The translations under genes and the position numbers were made by a program. The notes beneath the pieces were generated by a model. The model was given only the letters and a program-made list of their open reading frames with translations, was not told the DNA's origin and did not search any database. DNA of 64,000 nucleotides, taken from Methylobacter sp015476545. Its GTDB lineage: Bacteria; Pseudomonadota; Gammaproteobacteria; Methylococcales; Methylomonadaceae. This document shows, in pieces, positions 16,480 through 25,475 of this stretch. The DNA lies in contig NZ_CP197401.1 of NCBI RefSeq assembly GCF_052162025.1, forward strand, positions 620,001-684,000, in the 5' to 3' direction. The first letter of the stretch is position 1, and each line of letters begins with the position of its first letter.

Positions 16480-17122
16480 GTGGATGACTATTGGTTAACA
16501 GAGCGCTAATGGTATCCATGTATAGCGCACTGTCAAAGGCTTTTATGAATCGTTTATGAGACAGATTCCAGGCATCCACCAGTTGGCTGCTTAACACATC
16601 CCTATCATCCTGTGCAAATGCAGGCAGTACCGATAAGCAAAGCCGGAGACGCGGGGTCAAAACAGCCGTCTCATGCGGGCCGGTCCTGATGGACATCAAT
16701 AATTTCTTTTGAATTGTATCAGGTTGCTCGTGCAATAAAACATCAATAGCTGCCAGTTTATACCATAACTTTGAATTGGCAGGCGAGCGATGCAAGGATT
16801 GGCGGGCGCTGTCAGCCGACTGTTTCAGTAAGGCCTGGCCGGCGTCACTGTAAAAGCCTTGTTTTTGGGCCTGATAGTGAAAAAGTTCACTTAAGTCCTG
16901 CCAATAGTCAGGATGGTCAAACAGCGCAATGCTTTTCTTTGCCGTTTCGATTAGTCGGGATGCTTCGGCTTCGGGCAGAGGGCGATGCCGGGCAATCTTG
17001 TCAATCCCGGTTTCAACCGGTATATGGTTGAGCGCCGCTTTAACCCTGGGCCATGCAACAGAACCTAAAGCCATGCCGAGGCATAAAATGAAAAATGAAA
17101 GAAAATGTTTGGAGCTTATCAT
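16436..17122 (-). CDS. Exported or membrane-anchored helical protein of the EPS operon
   Basis: The 228-aa protein begins with a hydrophobic anchor or signal (HFLSFFILCLGMALGSVAW). The rest is all-helical, with TPR-like spacing (SADSARQSLHRSPANSKLWYKLAAIDVLL). I recognise no named family, but short helical proteins like this often sit beside Wza/Wzc genes in EPS loci. It overlaps the phosphoesterase gene and lies about 125 bases after the Wzc-like kinase, on the same strand. Function unknown; probably an accessory periplasmic or membrane component. Confidence 0.7.
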   Translation of the reverse strand: MISSKHFLSFFILCLGMALGSVAWPRVKAALNHIPVETGIDKIARHRPLPEAEASRLIETAKKSIALFDHPDYWQDLSELFHYQAQKQGFYSDAGQALLKQSADSARQSLHRSPANSKLWYKLAAIDVLLHEQPDTIQKKLLMSIRTGPHETAVLTPRLRLCLSVLPAFAQDDRDVLSSQLVDAWNLSHKRFIKAFDSALYMDTISALLTNSHPLVLKEMVAEFETTH

Positions 17123-17247
17123 GGAAATTTGCCGGAAATGATCAATAAGCTTGCAGGGGGTTTATAGGGTTGCGGTTAAGCTATCCTGCGCCAGGTTCAG
17201 CTGTCTCAAATTTATCGTCGATCCTTGTAAAGCCGGGTTATCGATCA

Positions 17248-19485
17248 TCAGTTGGAATAATATTGGCCATACTTGCCGTAATGATAAAAATGCCCGGAAT
17301 TGTTGTAAGAAAAACCGCCATATTGTTTTAAGTTCACCTGCTGTAAAGCAATGCCGGCAATATTGGCATTGGCGCTGAACATCTGCTGCAAACCGGCTTT
17401 AATGACTTTGCGCGGCGTCTTATCCCAGTTGACTACGTAGATGGTTTTATCCATGAGCGAGGCCAGAATACGCGCATCGGCAACGGCCATAACCGGAGGC
17501 ATATCAAAAATAACCAAATCGAATTTTTCCTCCATGACGCTGATGAATTTTTTCATTCGGTTCGAATTGAAAAGTTCGGTCGAATTGACATAGTCGGCAT
17601 GACCTTTGGGCATTATGTAGAGATTCGATTTTTCGTCTTTAAACATAAAATCAACTATATTTTTCCCGTCAGATACAAGCAAATCGGTCAGCCCCCTGGA
17701 TTTAGTCAGCAAGCCGAGCTTTTGCTCGATTGTCGGCCGTCTTAAGTCGGCATCGATAATGATGACTCTCTGCCCTGATTGAGCTGCCCCTCGAGCAAGA
17801 CATAATGCCAAGGTGCTTTTTCCTTCCGAGGGGATAGAGGATGTGATCATCACCGATTTAACCTCTTTATCAGGAGAGGATAATTTTATGGATACCCGCA
17901 AGGAATTGATGGCTTCCGCAAGGCTTGAATGCGGTTTTGTCAGAATATGCTCAATGGCATCCTGTTCAGTCATCATAGGGATTAAACCAATGGTGGGCAT
18001 GCCCAAGTGCGATTCGACCTCTTCCGGAGACCTTAGCCCCGGATTAAGCATTTCCAGCATGAAAATGACGGCTGAGCTGATGACGCCTGCCATGGCAAAG
18101 ATGACTATAAGTATTAGGAGTTTCTTCGGGGAAGAGGCTTGTTGCGGGATTTCGGCTGCTGAAATAACCCGCGCATCGGCTTCAGCCATGCCTTGCGTAG
18201 TGGAGGTTTCTTTGAAGCGGTTTAAAAAGGTTTCAAATAATATCCGATTGGCGTTGGCCTCGCGTTCCAAAGCTCTTAGTGCGACTTCATCCTTTTGGCT
18301 GCTGCCGGATTTGAATTCAATCGAGTTCAAACTGCCCTGCAGGCTTTGCTCACGGCTGCTGGCTATATTGAGCTCATTTCTAAGGCCGGCGGCTATTTTT
18401 TTTATCTCAGCCTGGATGTTGGCCTGCAGATCCGCGATTTCGGCCTGAATTCGAATCATTTGCGGGTGTTTAGGGCCGAATTCAACGGACATCTCGGACA
18501 CTTTTCGTTTAAGTTCGGCTTCCTGTTGGCGCAAACTTTGGATCAAGTTAGAGGATAACACTTCATGAGCGGTCTCAATGTCCCCGCCGTTTTTCAATAA
18601 GTTTTCTACCTGGTTCAATCGGGCACTGGCTTCAGCGCGCGCCGCTTTAGCGATGATCAATTGGCTGTTTATCTCGGATAATTGTCCTTGAAGCAGTCCT
18701 TCTCCCTGGGCGCCTCTGGATAAATTATGAGTGCTGCGATAAGTTTCCACCGCCTTTTCAGAGTCGGCAACTTTGACACGTAGCTCAGTTAACTGATCGT
18801 TAAGCCAGGCCGTGGCTTTCTCGGTGGCTTCAAATTTGGCTTCCAGTTGGTCGACGATATAAATATCGGCATGGGTATTGGCTATTTTTGCAGCCAATTT
18901 GGGATCGATAGACTTAAAAGTGATGAGAATAACCTGAGAGCCTCTGACCGGTGTCGCCGTCAATTTTTCCAGATAAATATCCGTCGCTTTCGCCAAGCGT
19001 CGCTCTTCGGCTTCTTCTTCGGTCAATGGCACGGAATGCATGCCCAGCGCTTCTTTGAAGTCATCAGGAAGCCAGTTGACAGGATTTAAATTTGATAAAA
19101 AGCTTTTTTCTTTAAGTTCCGGATTAAACTCGGCACGCTCTAACAAGTTGAGTTTAGTGATAACCTTTTTCGCCAGACTTCTTGACGTTAAAATTTCTAC
19201 TTCACTCTTTACTGCATCATCAGTGCTCATATCGCCGCTTAATACGGCTTTGACATCGACCACTTGAGCTTTTGCTGCGCCTACCAGAATCTTGGCTTCG
19301 GCCGTATATTTCGGAGTTATTTGAAACAACACAATGGCTCCGACAATAAAAACAGACACGAAAACCGCTATGAACAGCTGACGGCGCAGCCAGAAAACAT
19401 GCAGTATATGGCTTATTGATAGATTTTCTTCTTGAAACGCAGTGTTATTGTCCATTGTCGCAAATGGAGGTTTGCTTAGCTGCAT
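17248..19485 (-). CDS. Wzc-like polysaccharide co-polymerase with BY-kinase domain
   Basis: The 745-aa protein is a full polysaccharide co-polymerase of type 2a. It has a Wzz domain flanked by two transmembrane segments (about 37-55 and 456-477), a long periplasmic coiled-coil region (about 215-420), then a fused bacterial tyrosine kinase. The kinase has Walker A SSIPSEGKST (549-558), Walker A' VIIIDADLRRP (574-584) and Walker B LVIFDMPP (657-664). The C-terminal tail has the Tyr cluster used for autophosphorylation (Y722, 727, 734, 736, 739, 742, 743). It controls chain length and export with the Wza-like protein encoded just upstream (97 bases). The ATG has an AAGGA site. Confidence 0.94.
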   Translation of the reverse strand: MQLSKPPFATMDNNTAFQEENLSISHILHVFWLRRQLFIAVFVSVFIVGAIVLFQITPKYTAEAKILVGAAKAQVVDVKAVLSGDMSTDDAVKSEVEILTSRSLAKKVITKLNLLERAEFNPELKEKSFLSNLNPVNWLPDDFKEALGMHSVPLTEEEAEERRLAKATDIYLEKLTATPVRGSQVILITFKSIDPKLAAKIANTHADIYIVDQLEAKFEATEKATAWLNDQLTELRVKVADSEKAVETYRSTHNLSRGAQGEGLLQGQLSEINSQLIIAKAARAEASARLNQVENLLKNGGDIETAHEVLSSNLIQSLRQQEAELKRKVSEMSVEFGPKHPQMIRIQAEIADLQANIQAEIKKIAAGLRNELNIASSREQSLQGSLNSIEFKSGSSQKDEVALRALEREANANRILFETFLNRFKETSTTQGMAEADARVISAAEIPQQASSPKKLLILIVIFAMAGVISSAVIFMLEMLNPGLRSPEEVESHLGMPTIGLIPMMTEQDAIEHILTKPHSSLAEAINSLRVSIKLSSPDKEVKSVMITSSIPSEGKSTLALCLARGAAQSGQRVIIIDADLRRPTIEQKLGLLTKSRGLTDLLVSDGKNIVDFMFKDEKSNLYIMPKGHADYVNSTELFNSNRMKKFISVMEEKFDLVIFDMPPVMAVADARILASLMDKTIYVVNWDKTPRKVIKAGLQQMFSANANIAGIALQQVNLKQYGGFSYNNSGHFYHYGKYGQYYSN

Positions 19486-19582
19486 GAGGTAAGTCCTTGA
19501 GAGCTTGTAAAATTAAAGGTAATAGCTTTATTAGGAAGTGGCTTTGCTGCAAAACTGCGGCCGGAACACTTTCAGCAGAGCA

Positions 19583-20134
19583 TTAAAACATCCGTTCATC
19601 AATTCTGATGATGTCGCCTGGCATAACCGGCATATCCATATTGGCTTGTACTTCTTTTTGCGCTGCATCGTTCGCATGGATCACAAAAACATGATCTTGT
19701 TTGGCGCGGTAGGTAAATCCGCCGGCAATAGCGACAGCCGTTAAATAAGTCATTCCGCTTACGTAAGGGTAGGAGTCAGGTTTTTCCACCTCGCCTAAAA
19801 TATAGAAAGGTCTGTAATTGAGCATCTGAATGCTGAATTTAGGATTCAGGATATAGTCAGGGCTCAGCTTGGATCTTAATAACTCTTCAAATTCCTGGAG
19901 GCTGAGATCTTTTGCAGTAACGGTGCCTATGAGCGGTACTGAAACATTGCCGGCGCCATCAACAGTGTATTCGCCGGTTAAGTCATCATGATTGAAGACG
20001 GTGATTTTCAATTTATCGCCGCTGCCCAAACGATATTGTTGAGCTTTTTGATCTTCAGCATGTAGGTTAAATACAACAAAAAAAACAAGGGAAATTATGC
20101 TCAATAGATGCATGAAGATAAGATTTTTTTTCAC
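19583..20134 (-). CDS. Wza-like polysaccharide export protein (short form, SLBB)
   Basis: A GTG start with an AAAGGT site and a signal peptide (LIFMHLLSIISLVFFVVFNLHA) precede a Poly_export domain (YRLGSGDKLKITVFNHDDLTGEYTVDGAGNVSVPLIG) and one SLBB domain (RPFYILGEVEKPDSYPYVSGMTYLTAVAIAGGFTYRA). The protein is 183 aa, about half of Escherichia coli Wza, as in many EPS systems where a separate outer-membrane barrel completes the channel; a BBP2-type barrel is encoded at 21734. No lipobox Cys is seen. It heads the minus-strand export operon, about 700 bases downstream of a CRP-type promoter element. Confidence 0.9.
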   Translation of the reverse strand: MKKNLIFMHLLSIISLVFFVVFNLHAEDQKAQQYRLGSGDKLKITVFNHDDLTGEYTVDGAGNVSVPLIGTVTAKDLSLQEFEELLRSKLSPDYILNPKFSIQMLNYRPFYILGEVEKPDSYPYVSGMTYLTAVAIAGGFTYRAKQDHVFVIHANDAAQKEVQANMDMPVMPGDIIRIDERMF

Positions 20135-20619
20135 TTAAAATACCTTTTATTTAAGTTAATTTTATTCTTTGATTCGTAATGCCGGGAGAGGCGGCTATAT
20201 ACGGGTAAATCAGATTATAAATATTCATTGTTTTTGATGGCTACAAGCCATAAAAAACCATAGCCTTGCAATAATATATAAATGGCTATACTGAATTCCT
20301 GGCAGTAAGTCAGCATGTATTATTTTTCCGAAAAGACAATGCCGGTTTCATCAATGGCTTTAATTATGTTGTACTTTTGATCGCCTGAATGAGCATTACT
20401 CAATTAAACGTTTTTGTATTTTTACTTCATCAATATGTTTAATAAACTGAAGCAGCCCAAACAAATTACGCTCTGCCAATGTCTTGTCGTGCATGGCTGA
20501 GCTAACGTCAATCTAGTGCTGATAGCATTCAACTATGGCTCCGTTTTTATTTATGCGGGACAGCTTGATGGTTATGATTCAAGCTTGCTCTATCGGCATG
20601 GAATATTTAGCTCCGTCAA

Positions 20620-20740
20620 TTCCTGCTTGTTAGATCAAGACAATAACTGCTGTCCGGCCCTGTTTGAAGTGTATGGTCTTTAACGTGGCGCTGAAGCCAT
20701 TCTTGATGAGTTTCGAGCAATTCTACTGGCTAACCCCCAT
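20620..20740 (-). pseudogene. Decayed start of the IS630-type HTH gene (copy A)
   Basis: Read on the minus strand from the ATG at 20740, the sequence begins ATGGGGGTTA and continues with GAATTGCTCGAAACTCATC, nearly identical to the start of the gene at 34320. A -1/+1 shift and stops break the frame. Translated in the best frame it gives ELLETHQEWLQRHVKD, against ELLETDRELLQHLIKK at 34338. The 30 bases before the ATG (GTTCCCGTTTT...GGACAAATA) also match those before 34320. It is a non-functional relic carrying the promoter element with it. Confidence 0.7.
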
Positions 20741-20876
20741 TTTTTATTTGTCCTATATATTATTAAAACGGGAACCGTAATGCATATCAATTTTTTGTGA
20801 TGTACTTAACATGTTATTGAAATCATAATTAAGTTTATTATATTTTCTTTTATTTAAACTCATAATTTACAAACTT

Positions 20877-20892
20877 TGTGATGAGAGTCACC
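20877..20892. promoter_or_regulatory. CRP-type operator A, divergent EPS promoter
   Basis: TGTGA-TGAGAG-TCACC. Toward the plus strand a TATACT box lies at 20913-20918, 28.5 bases from the operator centre, fitting a class II CRP promoter for the 21174 gene. Toward the minus strand the flanks match elements C and D (AAATAAAGGTGA...TCACAAAGTTTRTAAATTAT), with a TAAATA box at 20851-20856, pointing at the wza/wzc operon. A divergent CRP-controlled promoter pair is the simplest reading. Confidence 0.7.
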
Positions 20893-21173
20893 TTTATTTT
20901 TATGGCATCCGTTATACTGCTCGCAGGTTTTAAGTCTCTAGTAAAATCAGGTATGTATTTTTAGTATGATTATGATTTTATTAAGGCTGGTTACATCAGA
21001 AAAACAAGTTAATATTAACTTGCCATATTAGATATATGAAATTGTGAATAAATTATCATTAATAATATTTTTATTAATATAAAGTATATCTTAAATGTTA
21101 TTGGTGGTTTTCTATATTTCATATTATCTAGGCTATTTTGTTTATTGATTTTACTGAATATAGGTATATTTAA

Positions 21174-21560
21174 ATGAAAAAATTATTATTGGTGCTGGCT
21201 TTGGCTGCATTTGCTCCTTTAGGTTATGCGGATGATAAAGGCAAAGATGATGCTAAAGAGCATGTGAAAAAAGACCATGAGAAAGAGCAGGATAATGTTA
21301 AAGATGATGATGCGGAAGAGGTAGCAGAAGAAGCATCGGAAGAAGCATCGGAAGCCATTGAGGAAGCCATTGAGGACATTATCGATAACTATGGCGAAGT
21401 TCCAGCTAGCGAAACTGCACAGGCTGTTAAGGAATTAAAAGCTAGTGTTCGGGACGCTGTACTTAAAGGTCTTATCACTCGATTAGAAGGTTCAAATGCT
21501 TTAAACGGGCTTGAAATTGCGCTTAGCAAAGGCGGTCAAAACCCAGTATCACCTAGCTGA
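21174..21560 (+). CDS. Small exported acidic protein, 128 aa
   Basis: A classical signal peptide (MKKLLLVLALAAFAPLGYA, then DD) precedes a highly charged, Glu/Asp/Lys-rich helical stretch (about residues 20-75, with EEASEEASEAIEEAIED repeats), then an Ala/Leu-rich helical C-terminal part (TAQAVKELKASVRDAVLKGLITRLEG). No cysteine. No family recognised. It is the first plus-strand gene of the EPS locus, behind CRP-type operator A, and has its own terminator, so it is probably made separately and perhaps in large amount. It may be a periplasmic or matrix-associated protein; this is inference. Confidence 0.75.
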   Translation: MKKLLLVLALAAFAPLGYADDKGKDDAKEHVKKDHEKEQDNVKDDDAEEVAEEASEEASEAIEEAIEDIIDNYGEVPASETAQAVKELKASVRDAVLKGLITRLEGSNALNGLEIALSKGGQNPVSPS

Positions 21561-21651
21561 TCTGAGCAGTTGGCGTTTTTATTAGGTGATTAAAAAGATA
21601 ATTGCATCATTAAGAGTCTTTTGGCTTAAAAATGATGAGTATCTTTTGATG

Positions 21652-21689
21652 GGGCTTTAGTCGCGATTGCCGTGACTAAAGCCCTTTTT
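21652..21689 (+). terminator. Strong factor-independent terminator
   Basis: GGGCTTTAGTC (21652-21662) pairs perfectly with GACTAAAGCCC (21674-21684), followed by TTTTT. It ends transcription after the 128-aa protein gene. Confidence 0.92.
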
Positions 21690-21733
21690 ACAAAGGCACA
21701 GAAAGCGCCTTAGTGTTGTTGTTAGATTTTTGC

Positions 21734-22999
21734 ATGATCAGTAATCAAAAAATAAGAATTATTAAGCATGTTATTTCGCCGTTGGCTTTAATTTGCTCGA
21801 CAGCTGTATGGGGCGCGGACGTGCAAAGAGGAGTGGGTGTCAAGGAACGGACAAATAGAGATTATAGTCCGGTAGGAATCAGAGCCGGCAGTTTCATGAT
21901 TCATCCCTTTTTTGAAAACCAGAATGAATACAAGGACAATATTTATTCTCAGCAAAATAACACGCGAGATGATTTTATTTTTCACTTGCAGCCAGGCGTC
22001 AATGCAAGAAGCAATTGGAATCGCCATGCATTAGAAGCCAATGTCAGCACGGATGTGCAGCTTTATGCCTCGCACAATACCGAGGATAAAGAAAATTATA
22101 CTTTCGATTTGAATGGCAGGCTGGATGTGCTGCAAGATAGCTTTGCTACGGCAAAGTTCTATCATGCCCATCAATACGAAGACAGAGGTTCACCCGACTC
22201 GCCCAGTAGTGCTTTAGAACCAGTTCAGTACGATACAACTGGGGGGGCGATCGGTTATGAGCATAAGATCAATCGCATTCGATTGAATGTTCTAAATGAT
22301 ACTCAACATCTGGATTACGAAAATAGCATAAGCCGCAACAGCACTTTTATTAATAATGATGACCGTGATCGTCAGAAAAATACGTCGACCGGGCGTATTG
22401 GCTACGAGATTATGCCGGGCTACGAAGCGTTTGTCAGAGGCAGTTATAACTTTATTGATTACGATCAAAAATTTGATGATTATGGCCTTCAGCGTTCGTC
22501 AGATGGCTACGAAGCGGTTGTCGGTATCGCCCTGGATCTTACCGGAAAATTAGTGGGCGATGCTTATATTGGGTATGCAACCCAAAAATATGATGATGCC
22601 CAATTACAAACAATCAGTGACATAACAGGCGGTTTTGGCCTGAAATGGATGCCGACGGGGCTGACCACGATCTCAGCCCGGATTGATAGAACCATTAACG
22701 AGACGACTCAAGGGCTCTCATCCGGCTTTTTCAGTACTGCATCAACGGTAAGTATCGATCATGAATTATTGCGCAACGTATTGCTAAATGCCAGTGCCGG
22801 TTACATCTATAATGATTACAAGGGCGGGCAAGAGCGCCAGGAAGATACTTACTATGTCGGGGTATCGGCAAAATATCTGCTCAACCGCAATTTCTTCCTT
22901 ACAAGCGGCTACAACTTTAGAACCAGATCAACAGTCAACGTGAGCAATGCTGACTACGATATTAACAGCGTATATTTTTCATTGGGCGCGCAGTTGTAA
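21734..22999 (+). CDS. Outer-membrane beta-barrel protein of the EPS locus (BBP2-type)
   Basis: The start at 21734 gives a signal peptide (IIKHVISPLALICSTAVWG, then AD); a TTG at 21713 would add seven residues without a better ribosome site. The mature chain of about 390 residues has alternating hydrophobic/polar strands with many Tyr, Asn and Asp (GRIGYEIMPGYEAFVRGSYNFIDYDQ; VVGIALDLTGKLVGDAYIGYATQ). It resembles the putative outer-membrane barrel families found in EPS operons (EpsL/BBP2_2). It ends YFSLGAQL, a barrel-like final strand without the usual terminal Phe. It probably forms the outer-membrane pore that complements the short Wza-like protein. Confidence 0.75.
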   Translation: MISNQKIRIIKHVISPLALICSTAVWGADVQRGVGVKERTNRDYSPVGIRAGSFMIHPFFENQNEYKDNIYSQQNNTRDDFIFHLQPGVNARSNWNRHALEANVSTDVQLYASHNTEDKENYTFDLNGRLDVLQDSFATAKFYHAHQYEDRGSPDSPSSALEPVQYDTTGGAIGYEHKINRIRLNVLNDTQHLDYENSISRNSTFINNDDRDRQKNTSTGRIGYEIMPGYEAFVRGSYNFIDYDQKFDDYGLQRSSDGYEAVVGIALDLTGKLVGDAYIGYATQKYDDAQLQTISDITGGFGLKWMPTGLTTISARIDRTINETTQGLSSGFFSTASTVSIDHELLRNVLLNASAGYIYNDYKGGQERQEDTYYVGVSAKYLLNRNFFLTSGYNFRTRSTVNVSNADYDINSVYFSLGAQL

Positions 23000-23177
23000 G
23001 TCAGTTTGAAATCAAAAGGCTGAAGAAAACAGTAGCTTTTAATCGAGAATGGTCCTTCGGATACAGAAAATATCAGCTTTCTAGGGCATATTGGAATGTT
23101 TGGGAAGGCGGCTTGTGTTGTTTAACCAGGCCAGATGGTTAGCTTATTCATTATTCATGATATTTAGGAGATATATT

Positions 23178-24455
23178 TTGAAAACACTAGAACAAACAAA
23201 AATAGCAATAGTTGGATTAGGCTATGTAGGACTGCCGCTTGCTGTAGAATTCGGCAAAAAGTATCCGACCATCGGATTTGATATAAACCAAAAGCGCATA
23301 CAGGAATTGCAGTCAGGTCAGGATTTAACGCTGGAAGTCAGCAGTGAAGAACTCAGCCAGGCAGAGCTTTTAAGCTATACCGCCTCATTAAAAGACATTA
23401 AAAACTGCAATGTTTACATTATTACTGTGCCTACGCCCATCAATGAGCACAAACAGCCGGATTTGACGCCGTTGATTAAAGCCAGTGAAGCTGTTGGATC
23501 AATTCTTAAGCCCGGTGACGTGGTTGTTTATGAATCAACCGTTTATCCCGGCGCTACCGAAGAAGTGTGTGTGCCGCTTCTAGAGCAGCATTCAGGCCTG
23601 AAATTCAACGAGCAATTTTATGCCGGTTACAGCCCGGAGCGTATCAATCCGGGCGATAAAGAACACCGCGTCACCAATATCCTCAAAGTGACTTCAGGGT
23701 CTACCGAGCAAATCGCGAACTATGTGGACTGTCTCTATAAAAGCATCATTACCGCCGGGACGCATAAAGCCAGCAGCATTAAAGTGGCCGAAGCGGCCAA
23801 GGTCATCGAAAACACTCAGCGCGATGTCAATATCGCCTTGATCAATGAACTGGCCCTCCTGTTCAACCGTCTGGATATTGATACTGAAGAAGTTTTGCTG
23901 GCTGCCGGAACCAAGTGGAATTTCCTGCCGTTCAGGCCCGGATTGGTAGGCGGGCACTGCATTGGCGTGGATCCTTACTACCTCACTCACAAAGCTCAGG
24001 CCGTCGGCTATAATCCTGAAGTTATCTTGTCAGGACGGCGCATCAATGACCGTATGGGCGAATATGTGGTATCACAGCTCATCAAAAACCTGTTGAAAAA
24101 ACGCATCCATATTCAGCAGGCTGAAGTTTTGATCATGGGGCTGACGTTTAAGGAAAACTGTCCCGATCTACGCAATACCCGAGTGGTGGATATCATCAAG
24201 GAACTGCAGGAGTATGAAGTCAATACCCATGTCTACGATCCTTGGGTCAGCCCGGAAGAAGCCATGCATGAATACGGCATCGCCGTGATTGAAAAACCTG
24301 AAGCCCAAAAATATGACGCAGTTATTCTGGCTGTTGCACATGAGCAATTCAGGCAAATGCCCATTGAGCAGATCAAAAGTTACACCAAGCCGGATTCTGT
24401 GATATATGATCTTAAATATCTTTTCCCAGCTAACCAAACTGATGACAGGCTCTAA
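23178..24455 (+). CDS. UDP-N-acetyl-hexosamine 6-dehydrogenase (TviB/WbpO type)
   Basis: I choose a TTG start at 23178, preceded by AGGAG with 7-base spacing; the longer frame from 23091 has no ribosome site and adds non-homologous residues. The 425-aa protein has the Rossmann motif IAIVGLGYVGLPLA, the catalytic-Cys motif GGHCIGVDPYYLTHKAQ and the closing domain (VLIMGLTFKENCPDLRNTRVVDI). These are typical of NAD-dependent enzymes that oxidise C6 of UDP-GlcNAc or UDP-GalNAc to the uronic acid (TviB, WbpO, WbpA group). A UDP-uronate 4-epimerase follows 3 bases later, so together they make a GlcNAcA/GalNAcA-type precursor for the EPS. Confidence 0.92.
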   Translation: MKTLEQTKIAIVGLGYVGLPLAVEFGKKYPTIGFDINQKRIQELQSGQDLTLEVSSEELSQAELLSYTASLKDIKNCNVYIITVPTPINEHKQPDLTPLIKASEAVGSILKPGDVVVYESTVYPGATEEVCVPLLEQHSGLKFNEQFYAGYSPERINPGDKEHRVTNILKVTSGSTEQIANYVDCLYKSIITAGTHKASSIKVAEAAKVIENTQRDVNIALINELALLFNRLDIDTEEVLLAAGTKWNFLPFRPGLVGGHCIGVDPYYLTHKAQAVGYNPEVILSGRRINDRMGEYVVSQLIKNLLKKRIHIQQAEVLIMGLTFKENCPDLRNTRVVDIIKELQEYEVNTHVYDPWVSPEEAMHEYGIAVIEKPEAQKYDAVILAVAHEQFRQMPIEQIKSYTKPDSVIYDLKYLFPANQTDDRL

Positions 24456-24458
24456 CCG

Positions 24459-25475
24459 ATGAAAGTATTAGTCACCGGCACAGCGGGCTTTATCGGCAAT
24501 CACGTAGCCATCAAATTACTGGAACGGGGCGATGAAGTCATCGGCGTGGATAATCTCAATGATTACTACGATGTCAACCTGAAAAAAGCCCGCCTGGCCC
24601 GTATTCTCGATCATAAGCATTACACCGACGTACGCGCCGATATCGCCGACCGGGAAGCGATGGAGCGGCTTTTTAGACAGCATCAGCCGCAAAGGGTGGT
24701 CAATCTGGCGGCACAGGCCGGGGTTCGCTATTCCATAGAGAACCCGCATGCGTATATCGACAGCAATATCGTTGGCTTTATCAATATCCTGGAAGGCTGC
24801 CGGCATCACAAAATAGAGCACCTGGTTTATGCCTCCAGCAGTTCGGTTTATGGCGCCAATGAAACCATGCCGTTCTCCGTGCACGACAATGTCGATCATC
24901 CGCTCAGCCTGTATGCGGCCTCTAAAAAAGCCAATGAACTGATGGCGCATACCTACAGCAACTTATATCAACTGCCGACTACCGGATTAAGGTTCTTTAC
25001 CGTTTATGGTCCGTGGGGCAGGCCGGACATGGCGCTGTTTTTGTTTACCAAAGCCATTCTGGCCGGCGAGCCGATCCAGGTGTTCAACTACGGCAAGCAT
25101 CGGCGGGATTTCACCTATATTGACGACATCGTCGAGGGCATCATCAGAACCCTGGACCATCCCGCCCAGCCCAACCCGGACTGGACCGGCAAACGGCCTG
25201 ATCCGGGCTCCAGCAAAGCGCCGTGGCGGGTCTACAATATCGGCAACCAGAACCCGGTCGAGTTATCGGCTTACATAGAAACCCTGGAAAAAGCCTTAGG
25301 CAAAACAGCAGAAAAACAGCTGTTGCCATTGCAGCCCGGGGATGTGCCGGATACCTATGCCGATGTGGAAGCCTTGGTAGAAGATGTGGGGTATAAACCG
25401 AATACGCCCATTGAGAAAGGCATTGGAAAATTTGTGGACTGGTACCTGATGTACAACAACATAACTGCCAATTAA
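24459..25475 (+). CDS. UDP-glucuronate/uronate 4-epimerase (CapI/LpsL type)
   Basis: The 338-aa extended SDR enzyme has NAD motif GTAGFIGNHVA (residues 7-17), the SSSSVYG active-site Ser region (about 126-132) and the catalytic YAASK (about 152-156). The long insert before the substrate loop (GKHRRDFTYIDDIVEG) and VDNLNDYYDVNLKKARL near the N-terminus are characteristic of UDP-GlcA 4-epimerases, which make UDP-GalA. It starts 3 bases after the dehydrogenase gene. Whether the substrate is UDP-GlcA or the N-acetylated uronic acid made by its neighbour cannot be read from sequence. Confidence 0.9.
   Translation: MKVLVTGTAGFIGNHVAIKLLERGDEVIGVDNLNDYYDVNLKKARLARILDHKHYTDVRADIADREAMERLFRQHQPQRVVNLAAQAGVRYSIENPHAYIDSNIVGFINILEGCRHHKIEHLVYASSSSVYGANETMPFSVHDNVDHPLSLYAASKKANELMAHTYSNLYQLPTTGLRFFTVYGPWGRPDMALFLFTKAILAGEPIQVFNYGKHRRDFTYIDDIVEGIIRTLDHPAQPNPDWTGKRPDPGSSKAPWRVYNIGNQNPVELSAYIETLEKALGKTAEKQLLPLQPGDVPDTYADVEALVEDVGYKPNTPIEKGIGKFVDWYLMYNNITAN

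Larger units (their letters stand above)
20135..21173. other. Divergent 1.04-kb regulatory region of the EPS locus
   Basis: This non-coding stretch lies between the wza-like gene (minus) and the 128-aa acidic protein gene (plus). It contains a CRP-type operator (20877-20892), -10-like boxes on both sides of it, and a decayed copy of the start of an IS630-type gene (20620-20740, minus strand). The remaining 480 bases before the wza start contain no recognisable gene and would form a long untranslated leader. Confidence 0.6.

Noticed and set aside
20795..20811. Second CRP-like site within the leader of element A (TGTGA-N6-TAACA)
   Set aside because: The right half site is imperfect and there is no matching -10 box; probably chance in AT-rich DNA.
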